This document shows positions 47,664 through 58,156 of a stretch of DNA of 64,000 nt, in pieces (within the stretch, counting starts at the first letter, position 1; every line of letters starts with the position of its first letter). A program made the translations under genes and the position numbers. The stretch spans positions 1,798,001 to 1,862,000 of the forward strand of contig JACONQ010000001.1 of the NCBI GenBank assembly GCA_014281115.1, given 5' to 3'. A model generated the notes under the pieces. The model made no database searches. It had not been told where the DNA came from and saw only the letters and a program-made list of their open reading frames with translations. This DNA comes from Laburnicola sp. R22_1. Taxonomy: Eukaryota; Ascomycota; Dothideomycetes; Pleosporales; Didymosphaeriaceae.

Positions 47664-50600
47664 CTACAATGACTTCCTCTGCACACTTAAGCCCCGCGTG
47701 AAGGGACGTGGCGAAGTATCTTCGATCCTCCGACCTTCAGAGATCTGTCCATCTTGGATATTGATGACCCTGGTGGCATATCGTAGTAAATGCATTTTAT
47801 GCACGACACTAAGAATAGTCCAACCTTTGAACTGGTCCACCAGCACACTCAGTGCTACATCTTCTGTCTCACTATCGAGCATGCTTGTAGCTTCATCTAG
47901 AAGAAGAAGGCCGCAATGCAAGGCACAATGTTGGCGCCTAAGAACCGCACGCACGAGGGACAGCAACTGTGCCTCTCCGCCCGATATGAGTGTAACGCCC
48001 ATGTCTTTATCGAGCTCCTGAAGGTGTGCCAGGCCAAACTTGACTAACAACGGTATTATGACTGTGTCGCTGTGATTCTTGTCCGGGTCCAGATGAGATC
48101 GCAATGTTCCGACGGGGTGGATAGCGTCCTGGCTAACGCCGATGATCCGGTGCCGGAGGAGTGCGAGCGGGATGTCTCGAGTATCGATACCGTCAATCAG
48201 AATCGTCCCTTCGGTCGGTTTATACAGGCGTAGAAGTAGGCTCAGGAGGGTCGACTTGCCACTTTCATACCAGATGTCAGATTGGAAAACCTCGATGCTC
48301 AGGAATACATACCTTCCGGTCCGACCACAGATAGCGATGTGTTCGCCGGGGCCGAGATTTAGATTGATATCACGAAGAACTTGCCTTGAAGGTTGACTGT
48401 AGGGATATACTGTGTCAACGAACCTGGCCCGTGAACAGGAATGATATTTTTCAGACCTGCAGGATGCCGAAACTCTGGTAAAGACAACTTTGCCCTCTGA
48501 CGGCCATTCCGGGCAAACAGTCATCCCTTCTCTGCCTTGTGGCTCGCGCGGCGTACTCTCTACAAAACCTCGAAGTCTCGCAATAGACCCTAGCGATGTC
48601 TCTAGGCCCGTCCAGGCCAAAACGAGATTGGCAATACTTTGATTGAACCAGCGCTGACAACGTAGCGTAGTACGGTACGGTTGACCCTTATTGCTCTACG
48701 CTACGGCTTGTATGGGCGCTACGTACGTATAGGAGCTGCTAGAAATGCTAGATTACGCCCTGTAACTGTAGTACAGCCTAAAAAGAAGCTCTTTCCTAAT
48801 TAGGTAATTAGTAATTATTGTTTAGTGTTAAGGTTGTTAAAAAGCTGTCTTTTTAGGAGATTAACTATAATCTAAGCTTATACTACACTAAAAAGGGTAA
48901 AAAAAGGCTAAAAACAGCCTTCTAAAATACTAAAAGGTTATATTAAAATCTTATAAAAAGGCTCCTATAGAGCTATAACAACGCCGTAGAGCTGTATAAA
49001 CTACGGCTACGCTACGGCCTAGGAGGTAGCTACGTACGTACGGTGTACGGGACGTACTACAGGACGTACTATTACGCGTAGTACGGTACGTTGTCAGCGC
49101 TGGATTGAACGACAAAACATTGACGAGGGCGACTCCAATGGCACCTGCTGTTGTCGTTTCTTTGCGAAATAGCGAAAATGCGGCTAAGATGACCGCGACA
49201 GTTAACCACCGCTGAATGCAGAGAAGAAGATAGTACGGTTGCTGTGAGAGGTCGAGGAGCTTATTCATGGACGCTTCTTTTGTTAGCGAAGGTTGATTGC
49301 ACACGAGTATGGAGCCAGTACCCGAGCTCTCTTGTGATTCGAGGAAATCCTGAATTCGCCGAAAACAACCGAAGGTTGAATAGAAGGCTGGTATGGAACT
49401 GAGCAGTGATGCAATAGTAGAGCAAAGTAGGGTAATGATAGCAAGCGCTGCAAATGTTTTGTTCATCCCGTCACCTGGTTTGGATTTACCAAATGTGGCG
49501 ATTGTGAAGGCCACGGCGGGTGAAATCACCGCGGGAGTGTTGGCTAAGAAGGGAGTCAACGATTCTATCGACAAGACGAAGCAGTCCGAGGTCGCACTGA
49601 CAGATGACATTCATGACTGCGATCATCGACCGGAATTTCTTGGACTGCGTGACTTCTTCTTGACGGAGAGAATGGATCTGTTGATGTCGAGCGTCGCTCA
49701 TTGACGAGAATTTGATGTGCTTCATAGATGCCATAGTGGCTGTGATGGCGGATACGCGACGCTGCACAGCTTGATTCCAAGCAGCTTGATATGTGCTCAT
49801 TCTTGCAGATATGCTTATCGAAGCAAGCGTGCAGGCTATCATGGATATACTTAGCATAATTTATATCGAGGCGTAGATGTGCGAAGTAGTTCCTCACCTA
49901 GGGCTAAAGCGACTGGAGCGATGCATGCAATACCGATCTGAATTTGCAGGAGGTATATGGCAAAGCCAACCTCAACAACATTAGCCCAGATTTCATGCAT
50001 GTTTTGAATGCCATTGCTGATTCTGTTGACGTCTGTATTGGCAAGTGTTATAGCGTCTTTGCCGTCAACATTGAGAATACTTAATCTGAGGGATTTCTCG
50101 TAGATCTCACAAACGAGCATACCGCGAGACATGATAATGGCTCTATACACCGAATGCTTGTACAAAGATGTGCTTATCTAGTTGTTTATTAGGATTATAC
50201 CAAATCTTAGCATTGGATAAGGAGCATACACCGCCGTTCCTATGTAGATCAGTCCAGTTGCACCTACGAGGCCGAGTCTGGCATTTGCACTCGCTGTCCG
50301 TTGCCCACGCTCAATGGTATCAATCACCTCGCTAATAAGTAAGGGTTGCGAGTATTGGAACGCGGCTAGCATCAATCTTGGAATGACGGCTTTCAGGATA
50401 GGAAACATGAGGGACCGAAAAACCGAGAGTAATAGAGAAATTTTCCTAAAGGGCGAGGCTGCACAGCCGGGTTTTAGTGAGCATCCGACTTGAAATTTAC
50501 AGGAACACGGACTTTAGACCAACGTCTGTGGAATCGGTCAAAAAGACGTCCGGAGAATAGATTGCTATCTATCTCCCATAGATCGCCGACAGCTAGTATG

Positions 50601-51322
50601 GTTTTCGTTCCCCGAATTAATAGGCGATTTATCCACCAGAACAAAGCCCGATTGGGAAGGCTTGCCATTGATTCTGGTGGCGAGAAGCTGAAATGATTCT
50701 TGAGTACATTCCGCTTTTGTCGTAGTTCAAGTGAAAGCACGGTAAACTTAATAGCGATGATACATGATGCCAAGATTGGCATCGTGGTGCCGAATTCATG
50801 CTTTCGAAGCCAAAGGGAACGTACTCGCGCCGCATCGAGCAAGACTGTCAGTCCAAGAAATACTGTTATTAAAGTCGATGACCGTAATGTTCGAGTATGC
50901 TCTACAAAAGAGAGCATAATCAACGTCAATGTGCTGACGAAGGCAACTGAGTAAGCTGAAGGAGTGAATAAGGCGACTTGGTTTGCGTGAATCGAGTATA
51001 GTATAAGCAGGGCAAGCTGAAAAATCGCTAGCACGCCCAGCGAGGCCTATGTTTGCAATCAGCAGGTGTTACTTAAGCCCGTCTCACTGTAACATACAAG
51101 CTTGAGAACTGAGAAAGCAGATTTTTGAGTTTTCACTCTAACGGGACGGAGGTAAAACAAACGAGCAGGAGCCGAAAGTAGGAACAGGGCAGATGGTATC
51201 AACGAGAAACAAAGTTCTTCAAAGAATAGGGTGAAATCAGAACCACTGGCGCAGTCCCGGACGATAGGACCGAATGAGTGGTCATTAGGGCAATTCCCAT
51301 TGACGATGCTAGAATTGCTCAT
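47664..51322 (-). pseudogene. ABCC-type (MRP-like) ABC transporter pseudogene
   Basis: This was a full fungal ABCC multidrug exporter. The N-terminus (start 51322; NDHSFGPIVRDC) and TMD0 are present, then TMD1 (about 50,400-49,370) with its usual helices. Directly after LESQESSGTG the sequence jumps to KLLDLSQQPYYLLLCIQRW in TMD2. NBD1 and the first half of TMD2 (some 400 residues in the family) are missing. NBD2 survives: Walker A GRTGSGKST, signature SGGEAQ, Walker B LLLLDEATS, H-loop HK. Inferred introns are 51047-51097, 50178-50231, 49836-49897 and 48262-48312 (the last splits Walker A). The frame also changes near 50,480 and 49,600, and a hAT MITE (48649-49102) breaks TMD2. The C-terminus is aberrant. 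Not functional as a transporter. Confidence 0.88.
48649..49102. mobile_element. hAT-type MITE in the ABC pseudogene
   Basis: 454 bp with terminal inverted repeats CAGCGCTGACAACGTA / TACGTTGTCAGCGCTG and a perfect 8-bp duplication, GATTGAAC, at 48641-48648 and 49103-49110. CAG-type ends plus an 8-bp duplication are typical of hAT. Further inverted TACG-rich segments lie next to the ends, and the centre is AT-rich and non-coding. Removing it restores the transporter frame (VLSFNQSIANLVLAWTGLE). Confidence 0.95.
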
Positions 51323-51926
51323 GATGGGATGAGTAAATCAAGTAGCAAGATGGCAGAATCTCATGGGGACCTCTACAGGAGATCTAACATATATACATCT
51401 ATGTCAAATCCGTGCGGGTTCGAGTAGGATGTGACGCACCAAGCGAGATTATTAAAATCTGCTAGCGCGCTGCGCACTCACTTAATTAGGTGCAGCACAT
51501 AGAAGGACAAGGTGCAGGTGGCGCCGGGATGCAGCTTACAAGGGGCCGTTGCAAATGGGTTGCGGCAAAACTGCAGCAACGCCGCAACAATACCTATAGA
51601 CGCTTGTTGGAAGCGTGGTACAGCATACGCGGCTTACGCTAAACAGATCTTTTCCACGGAAAGCCGTTTTAGGTAGGAACATATACTTAGTCCAAACAAC
51701 GCTAAATTTTGACGCTGTTCCGGAGTGGACCGAAGGTAGGGTCGATTGTTGGGCTTGGTGCAGACACCACTACTCGACTAGTCGTTACTACACAGTCCTA
51801 AGTAGTATGTGTGACCGCAACATGAACAGTACGAAGGTCAGATATACTCAAATCTTTTTCCTGTGGCTATACTCATTACTTACAATATTTTTTTACCAAC
51901 CAATTCAATCCCGTTATCTTCCCAAC
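51323..51926. other. Intergenic between ABC pseudogene and oxidoreductase
   Basis: Upstream of the pseudogene and downstream of the oxidoreductase gene. It contains the second imperfect copy of the GGGTCGATTGTT repeat (about 51,738-51,800). A 120-codon plus frame at 51,615-51,977 has no recognisable domain and I do not call it a gene. Confidence 0.5.
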
Positions 51927-53082
51927 CTAGGAAATCGTACAGATAACCTTGCCTTTAGTTTTATTCTCCTCCAGTAACCGATGCGCATCCTGTATCTGCT
52001 CCCAAGGAAGCACTTTGTCGATTAGAATCTTGAACCGCCCGTCCTTGAACCGGGGCAGTGCGTGTTCCACAAGCTGATCTCTCAGCTTTCCTTGATACTC
52101 CTCGTCCCTACTTCTCAGACTACTCCCTACGAACGTTGCTCTCTTCCAGACTAGGGCACCTATGTCCGCGCCCTCGGGCACCTTGGTGCCACCCATCATT
52201 CCTAGGTTGACACACACGCCATCCTTCGCAAGCGCCTTCAAATTGTCGCCAAAGTAGGGGGCGCCGATGAAGTCGATGATGATATCCACCCCCTTGCCGT
52301 TTGTCGCTTTGAGTACTTCATTGGCCCAGTTCTGTGTAGTGGTGGTATTGAAAGCCGCCGTAGCTCCCAGCTCTTTGACGACCAAGTCGCATTTCTCGTC
52401 CTGTCGGGCGGTTGCGTACACGGCGGAAGCGGAGTCCGCGAGCGAGAGTTGGATGCCCGCAATGGAAACGGACGACGCGGCCGCGTGCCAGAGAATCGAC
52501 TTTCCCGGCTTGAAGTGCGATATCAAGTACAGTGCTTGCGTGGCTGTGATCCACGTCTGGCGCACTCAGGAGTAAGCAAAGCTCTGTGTCTCAAGTTTTA
52601 TCAAACAGGCAAGATGAACGACACGACGCATACCTCGGGGATCGCCGCGCATTGTTCCCAGTTCAATTCCCTCGGCTTCCTAACCAACATATGCGTACTA
52701 ACCGCCACATACTCGGCATACGCGCCCCCATAAGCCAATCCAAACACTTCGTCGCCCTTGCTGAAGCCCTCCTTTCCTCCCCCGTCTGCGCCTAGCTCTT
52801 CAATCGTACCGCTGAATTCTACGCCGAGGATCTTGGATGCGCCTTCGGGGACGGGGTAGTGACCTTCGCGCTGGATGAGGTCCATGCGGTTGAGGCCGAA
52901 GGCTTTAACGCGGACAAGGGCTTGGCTGGGGGCGAGTTGGGGCCGTGGGACGCTGGTGAGATGGAGAGAGGAGATGGGGCCTTTGCCGTTTTTGATGTCT
53001 ATAGGGTGGGGTTTTAGTGGTGTGGACGGTGGTGGTGAGGGGTTGGGGAATACGGACCTATTGCCTTCATTGTGCTGGACAT
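51927..53082 (-). CDS. NADPH:quinone oxidoreductase-like (zinc-independent MDR family) protein
   Basis: A medium-chain dehydrogenase/reductase of the quinone-oxidoreductase (PIG3-like) type, expected to reduce quinones or enones with NADPH in the cytosol or mitochondria. Inferred exons are 53082-53058, 52998-52634 and 52556-51927 (introns 52999-53057 and 52557-52633), giving 339 residues, the usual length. The start is chosen as ATG 53080-53082 (MSSTMKAI), because splicing joins it in frame to DIKNGKGP; the longer unspliced frame from 53125 fits the family less well. Visible features are the GroES-like part with AFGLNRMD (41-48) and REGHYP, GVEFSG, PETWITATQAL at the second splice, and the nucleotide-binding loop HAAASSVSIAG (about 154-164). 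No catalytic-zinc ligand set is seen. Substrate unknown. Confidence 0.87.
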
Positions 53083-54029
53083 GGTGTGTGTTTGGCGTTT
53101 GGTGCAGATATAGGGCAGCGAGCAATTCTTAATGGATGGAAACCAAGATTGTAGATTGATTCGTTTAAGGGGCTTCGGGCGTGGAGGAGAGCTCTGGCGG
53201 TGATGGGAGATGCAGCCTTTGAATCATGGTTCCGAGCCGTTCCACGATACGGAATAGGTAATGTGTACCTAATGACGTAGCGGGGTAGAGCTACACCCCT
53301 GACCCCTGTGCGATCTCAGCAAAAGGCGGGGTCTATACTCACCGCGCCACCGGAAATAAAAACATGCTCTTGCATTTGCAAATACTGATTATGGAAGTAT
53401 GTATATGCGCAGCCAGCACTCTGGTCTTTACATGCCGTGTTATACGGCTCCCCTCACCGGAAGGTGAAGCCACAATTTCGTCTGTTGTTGGGAAAGCTGG
53501 ATGCCGAACCTAAGGCGGTGTTGAAAGCTCAAGGACTTCTCTGGCAAGGAGAGCAAGTCGAGCTGCTCTATCTACGGAAAAAATAGGTAACAGATGGGCT
53601 GTGATAAAGCGGGCGGATTCATGAAGGATGTGGCATTATCAAAGGATGTCAAGTTCTTACGCGGAATTGCGTCTTTGATGACAAGATTCAAAGTATGCTT
53701 TGGCTCAATGGGAAGGATAATGAGTACTCCGAGATTTTTTTTTACATGGATGCGCAGTTGGAGTTACGGACACATTTGCGATCACATGTGCACTGACCTC
53801 GTAGCTGTTTCCCTTCTTAAAATCCAGCCCGTGTACAAATGTTAGAGCAAACCTATCGTCTGTAATATTCAGGTGTATTATGATAGTGGAATTCGTACCA
53901 CGAATGTATATCTGACCATGGTACGTTCCACATTCTAGTCTGCCAGTTTCATCCGACCTCTTAATTTAGGTACCATACAATTTCGATATTTTAGAGGAAC
54001 CCTCGAATGCTCACTTTTCTTTCTTCACA
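53083..54029. other. Intergenic, no gene recognised
   Basis: Holds the presumed promoter of the oxidoreductase (minus strand, right side). The 83-codon plus frame at 53,594-53,845 lacks domain or signal features. No repeat seen. Confidence 0.55.
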
Positions 54030-54926
54030 CTAGAGCCCTTCTATTATCCAGCAGGCTAGCGCAACTGACGAAATCGAGTTGCCGTTCATTTCCAAATGGC
54101 GTCGCACTGACTGTGTAGCGCGATTATCGCATGGCCAAAACTTCAATCCATCTGCTTGCAAGCTCTCAAGCTCCACACTTCCCCGCCAAAGGTTTGATAA
54201 TTCTTGAATATCTTCCCTGAGTCTTGAAAGTCCCAACAAAACCATGTCCCGACCTCTAAGAGCAGATTCCATTTGCGCACCTAAGTTGAACATGTGCTGC
54301 AAACTGAAGCGCCGGTGCAGACTGACGCACCCGTTCCATGCTTGTAGGATATATTTGACGCGCAGATTCGAATGGGCGTTGCAGATGCCGGCTAGATGGG
54401 AGAGAGTGATTGCAGAATCAGACAGGATGCGAGGAAAGTACGACTCCTGGAAATTCGAGAGTTCGCGGTCATAGAGCACGACGTTGTTGATCCACCTCTG
54501 GTATCCTGCACTCAACGACGAGAAGAACGAGACAAACACCTTGCCTGGAAATGTCGTGCCAGAAGGAATGCGAAGGGTGTTAAATTTTAACTCGAGAGCT
54601 GCCGTTTCATTATATAGGCTCTTGTTGATGTATTTGAGCATATTCCACTCTATGAGCTCTGGCGTTGAATGATCTTGGGCGTGTTTCCGTGGAGCAACAC
54701 AGAGAGTTGGCTTGTCCTGGCTTTTCTGTTGGACGAGTGTTCCAAAAGGGAGCGTGGCAGGCGTGTTGACGTATATTAAGTCCGATGGCGCGGTCAGGAC
54801 GTACTCGTAGATTTTGTTGCGAAGCTCGGGTGGGAGACTCAGGAAGGGGCCAGAGTTTGACATTTTCATTGAAGGTTGATGATGGGGGTTGTGGAGAAGA
54901 CCGAGCTGGCGAGAAGGCGTGGTCAT
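54030..54926 (-). CDS. 2EXR/F-box-like domain protein, hypothetical
   Basis: A single-exon protein of 298 residues. Residues about 27-46 read FLSLPPELRNKIYEYVLTAP, the hallmark opening of the 2EXR / DUF7730-type domain common in expanded families of filamentous ascomycetes. It resembles an F-box helix (Leu-Pro-x-Glu-Leu-Arg). Function is not known; an adaptor role by analogy with F-box proteins is only a guess. The rest is mixed helix/sheet sequence without transmembrane segments. The start could also be Met-20 or Met-22, just before the domain. A paralogue lies at 58157-59441. Confidence 0.75.
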   Translation of the reverse strand: MTTPSRQLGLLHNPHHQPSMKMSNSGPFLSLPPELRNKIYEYVLTAPSDLIYVNTPATLPFGTLVQQKSQDKPTLCVAPRKHAQDHSTPELIEWNMLKYINKSLYNETAALELKFNTLRIPSGTTFPGKVFVSFFSSLSAGYQRWINNVVLYDRELSNFQESYFPRILSDSAITLSHLAGICNAHSNLRVKYILQAWNGCVSLHRRFSLQHMFNLGAQMESALRGRDMVLLGLSRLREDIQELSNLWRGSVELESLQADGLKFWPCDNRATQSVRRHLEMNGNSISSVALACWIIEGL

Positions 54927-55953
54927 GAAGGAGAAGGTTTGATATACTTGGGGGTTCTGGGTACTGAGTGAAGTGAAAGTAGCAGAATACCTAGGTATCG
55001 GTCGCCGCCAGCCGGCCGCTAGTCACCTGACATGCCACAAGGGTTCGTTGAGCTGCCGCCCACGATAGCTCACATGTGCAGCCAGATGCGAGTTACAAGT
55101 AGCTTAACTACCTTAGGTACGATAGGCAGTCAATGGATCCATGTTCATCCGAACACAAGCACAAAAGTGAAACAGCTCGGGCTTCATTCAGACCACGTGT
55201 GTTTTCATCAACATCTTTCAACGTTGTTGCCAGCGCGGTCGGTATTTAAGAGCTGCTCCGTGTTTGTGTTGTGTCTAACCTATCTTGAATAGCTACCGCT
55301 GCCAGCATCATAAAAAGAAGTAACAAGTCAAATGTAGCTGCCAAGCTAAAGTATACTGTAGATGATTGCCAAGGTTGTAGAATAGGACAGTACCGAAGGT
55401 ATACAGCGATTCGCATATCGCGGACCGAAGTAAGCAACTTGGGCTGTCGGGCAAACTTGAGCCAGCTTTTTACTGTACCCAACCTTTGATTGCCTGTCCG
55501 TGAGTAATTTTCAGCTTTCCTAGCATTTGAGCACGCTGCAAAGAGTCTGGTTGCCCACACTATCGAAGTATTGAGACAGGCTGGACAATTGATGGCGGGA
55601 GGCAGCCCGTTATATAGTCGGATCGAATTCGCATTCAACATCTCCTCTGTGTTGATGATGGAACCATGCTATAACCAAGCTATCTTCTCATTACGCTATA
55701 CTACCCCGAAAGGAGATCATATGTTGGCATGTCACTTCTAAGGCGGGCCTCAAAGGCGGACATTCATTCATAAACCATCTATATAGCATAGATACCATGG
55801 CTTGTTGACAATGAGTGTATCATTAAATTTTCTAGAGAGTGAAATACTAACTTGCCCCACACATACTGTGATAGCCATTCTCGTGTATGTAAAGGACTGT
55901 GGTACACAAAAAGACCGGTTTCGGGTAAAATCATCAAAATCACCGAGGTAACC
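54927..55953. other. Intergenic, no supported gene
   Basis: A 131-codon minus frame at 55,246-55,641 has one hydrophobic stretch but no recognisable domain and no clear promoter or intron signals. I leave it uncalled. The CCGCCAGCCGGCCGCTAG palindrome-rich patch at about 55,003-55,020 lies upstream of the 2EXR-like gene. Confidence 0.45.
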
Positions 55954-56559
55954 TCAGTATTTGCAAGCAACTGCCGACGGCGCACCCAATTGGCCCACCA
56001 ATTCCTGGTCGACACCCGTCCACGAACATTCCGCAATCAACTTCACCTGTTGACAATCGGCCAGAAACCTTTGACCTGGCGCCACATAGCTGAGGTACAT
56101 CTGGTCCGAGTTGCTAAAAAAGCACGCCTGGAACCTCCCATCAACCTGGTGCCAAAGTGTGCTGTCTTCGGTGATCTTGACATTGGTCGTTGCATTATTG
56201 TTCACGAGTTTGATAGGCTTGCCATCGGGCACCGTGGCAGTACCTCCTGGGGTAATCGTAATACCTGTGGATGCTGTGGCGATCGAGGAAGAGGCGCCGT
56301 AGGCATATAAGAGAGAGGCCTTGTCCTGGCTCGGCAAGAGCACAGCCTGGTTGTCGTCGGACCCGACGTACCTGGAACTGATGTACCATGTACCGGTTTT
56401 GGGGGCTGCGAAACGCTCGGAAACTCTGGTGGTGCCGTCCCATTCGTAGAGCAGGTTGAAAGCGGGCGGAGATGGAGGAACTTCGGGGGTGAGGATTGTG
56501 GCGGGAGCAGCGGAAGTGAGGCCCAAAAGGACGGCGAGAGCGGAGGTGGTGAAATGCAT
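55954..56559 (-). CDS. Small secreted protein, hypothetical
   Basis: 201 residues from ATG 56559, single exon. The first 17-20 residues (MHFTTSALAVLLGLTSAAPA) form a signal peptide with a likely cleavage after SAAPA or SAA. The mature part has four Cys, all in its C-terminal third (ACFF, DCQQ, ECSW, ACKY), which suggests two disulfides, and a compact beta-rich look (TGTWYISSRYVG, NNNATTNVKI). No catalytic motif is recognised. A minus-strand TATA-like box lies about 130 bp upstream of the start. It could be an apoplastic protein or effector candidate; nothing here proves that. Confidence 0.8.
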   Translation of the reverse strand: MHFTTSALAVLLGLTSAAPATILTPEVPPSPPAFNLLYEWDGTTRVSERFAAPKTGTWYISSRYVGSDDNQAVLLPSQDKASLLYAYGASSSIATASTGITITPGGTATVPDGKPIKLVNNNATTNVKITEDSTLWHQVDGRFQACFFSNSDQMYLSYVAPGQRFLADCQQVKLIAECSWTGVDQELVGQLGAPSAVACKY

Positions 56560-58156
56560 AGCTTTGGATTGGCTTAAGAGCTTGTGGGATATGTTTTCGT
56601 TTCAACAGTTGGAACCATGTATTGTGAAGTGAGCCTTTTGATCGTTGAATGTTGTTGGCGTCTTTTCGACGACGGAGTTATTGCAAGCTTTATACTTTTG
56701 AACGCTACACAGCGCACCACACCGCCTGACTCAATAATTGCCTTGTGCGTGACGTGACGCAGATCTCTGATTCTGTAGCATTCATACGTATTGAGTTGCA
56801 CGTTAGGTGTATCTGTATTTGGTAGGACTGCAGGGGCAAAGCCTGAACTGTAAGATCGGATGGATGCAAAAAGATGTTGTCCCGTCTAGACTTGGATTAG
56901 AAATGTAGCGACATCGTAAATGGTTGGACGTGTCACTACAGCTTGGACATTGAAGAAGCCGATCATCCTAAAAATATAGTCAGCCTAAACGAGGTATTGC
57001 ATGCTTTTGCGAAATAAGACTGCTCGTTGTGAGAATCACAAGGAGATAACGCTCGAATTTATGATCAGACACTACGTCATTTAATGGATTTGATGCACGT
57101 GAATGGAACATTATCTGGCTCTGCCAATGCTTAGCTAGTTATCAAAAGCTAGCTACTGACGTGAAGGATTGTTGCCCCTAAATAATAAACCAACAGTATT
57201 ACGCGCTAATCGCCCACACGTACAGCACAGACTATAGCAAGAGCTTTTTATTGGTGATTTATTCTAGAGGATTCCCACCCCAGCCAGTCATTTGACAATC
57301 GACTGCGAATACAGGGTATTCAATATTGCGGACGTACTCGTTTAAATACTCGTTTAAAATCGTGTCTAGTGCGACAAGGCTTTCAATATTTCTTAGATGA
57401 GACGAATTGGTTCATTCGCTGACGATCAACCAGTCATAAATAGACCTGAGTAAGATAATCCCAAGCGCTGAATTGCTCCAGTAGCCATAGACCTCATCGT
57501 CAATCGCAAGAGTCGATATTTCTTACACTGGCACATGATATATCGGGAAATTTACTGAATTTACACATGCTGCCTCGTAGTCTACTTTTGTGGAATACAT
57601 CCTCAAATTCCGATTAGATATGAGGCGCGTAATGATTTTGTAAAGATGACACCGCTCGATTCGCTATTTTCGGCTACCTCGAGAGGAACAATTGGCGGAC
57701 TTCTGGTCCACTTGCGATTCTCGTTGGGTAAATTAACGTGCTGCCAATGATATACAAGACAGGGAAGAGTGATGACTGTGTGCAAACATTAGCGTAATGC
57801 AAATTGGTCATCTCCCATGTGAACAATGTTCTTCACAGAGCTGATATACCAAAAACAGGGTATGGCTAGCTTCAGTATCATCGCATGGTGTACTTGCGAA
57901 ATGCACTTGGATTTGCCAATCTTTTTTTCTTACTGATGCACGGTATCGCAATATTTGTGGCTTTGGTTCCAGGAAGTAAACTGCTGAAGAGAGTGGTTGG
58001 AGAAAAAGCAACGTACACAGCGCTATGCTTATTCTAGCGAATGCAGAACCACAAAACCAAATTCCCACGAGCAGACCAATTTTGCATCCTGCGCCCCACT
58101 TCCAAACTTATTGGGTATGATGTAATTACTCCTACCACCAGCAATGTTCCAGCACC
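56560..58156. other. Intergenic, 1.6 kb, no gene recognised
   Basis: The left end is the promoter of the secreted-protein gene and the right end is downstream of the second 2EXR-like gene. Open frames in between are below 90 codons and show no domains. No RIP-like composition. Confidence 0.5.
56688..56695 (-). promoter_or_regulatory. TATA-like box of secreted-protein gene
   Basis: GTATAAAG on the minus strand, about 130 bp upstream of ATG 56559. Confidence 0.45.

Noticed and set aside
51615..51977. A 120-codon plus frame
   Set aside because: No domain or signal, overlaps the end of the oxidoreductase gene on the other strand, and spans a repeat fragment.
55246..55641. A 131-codon minus frame with a hydrophobic stretch
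   Set aside because: No recognisable domain, no clear promoter and no family resemblance; not enough to call a gene.
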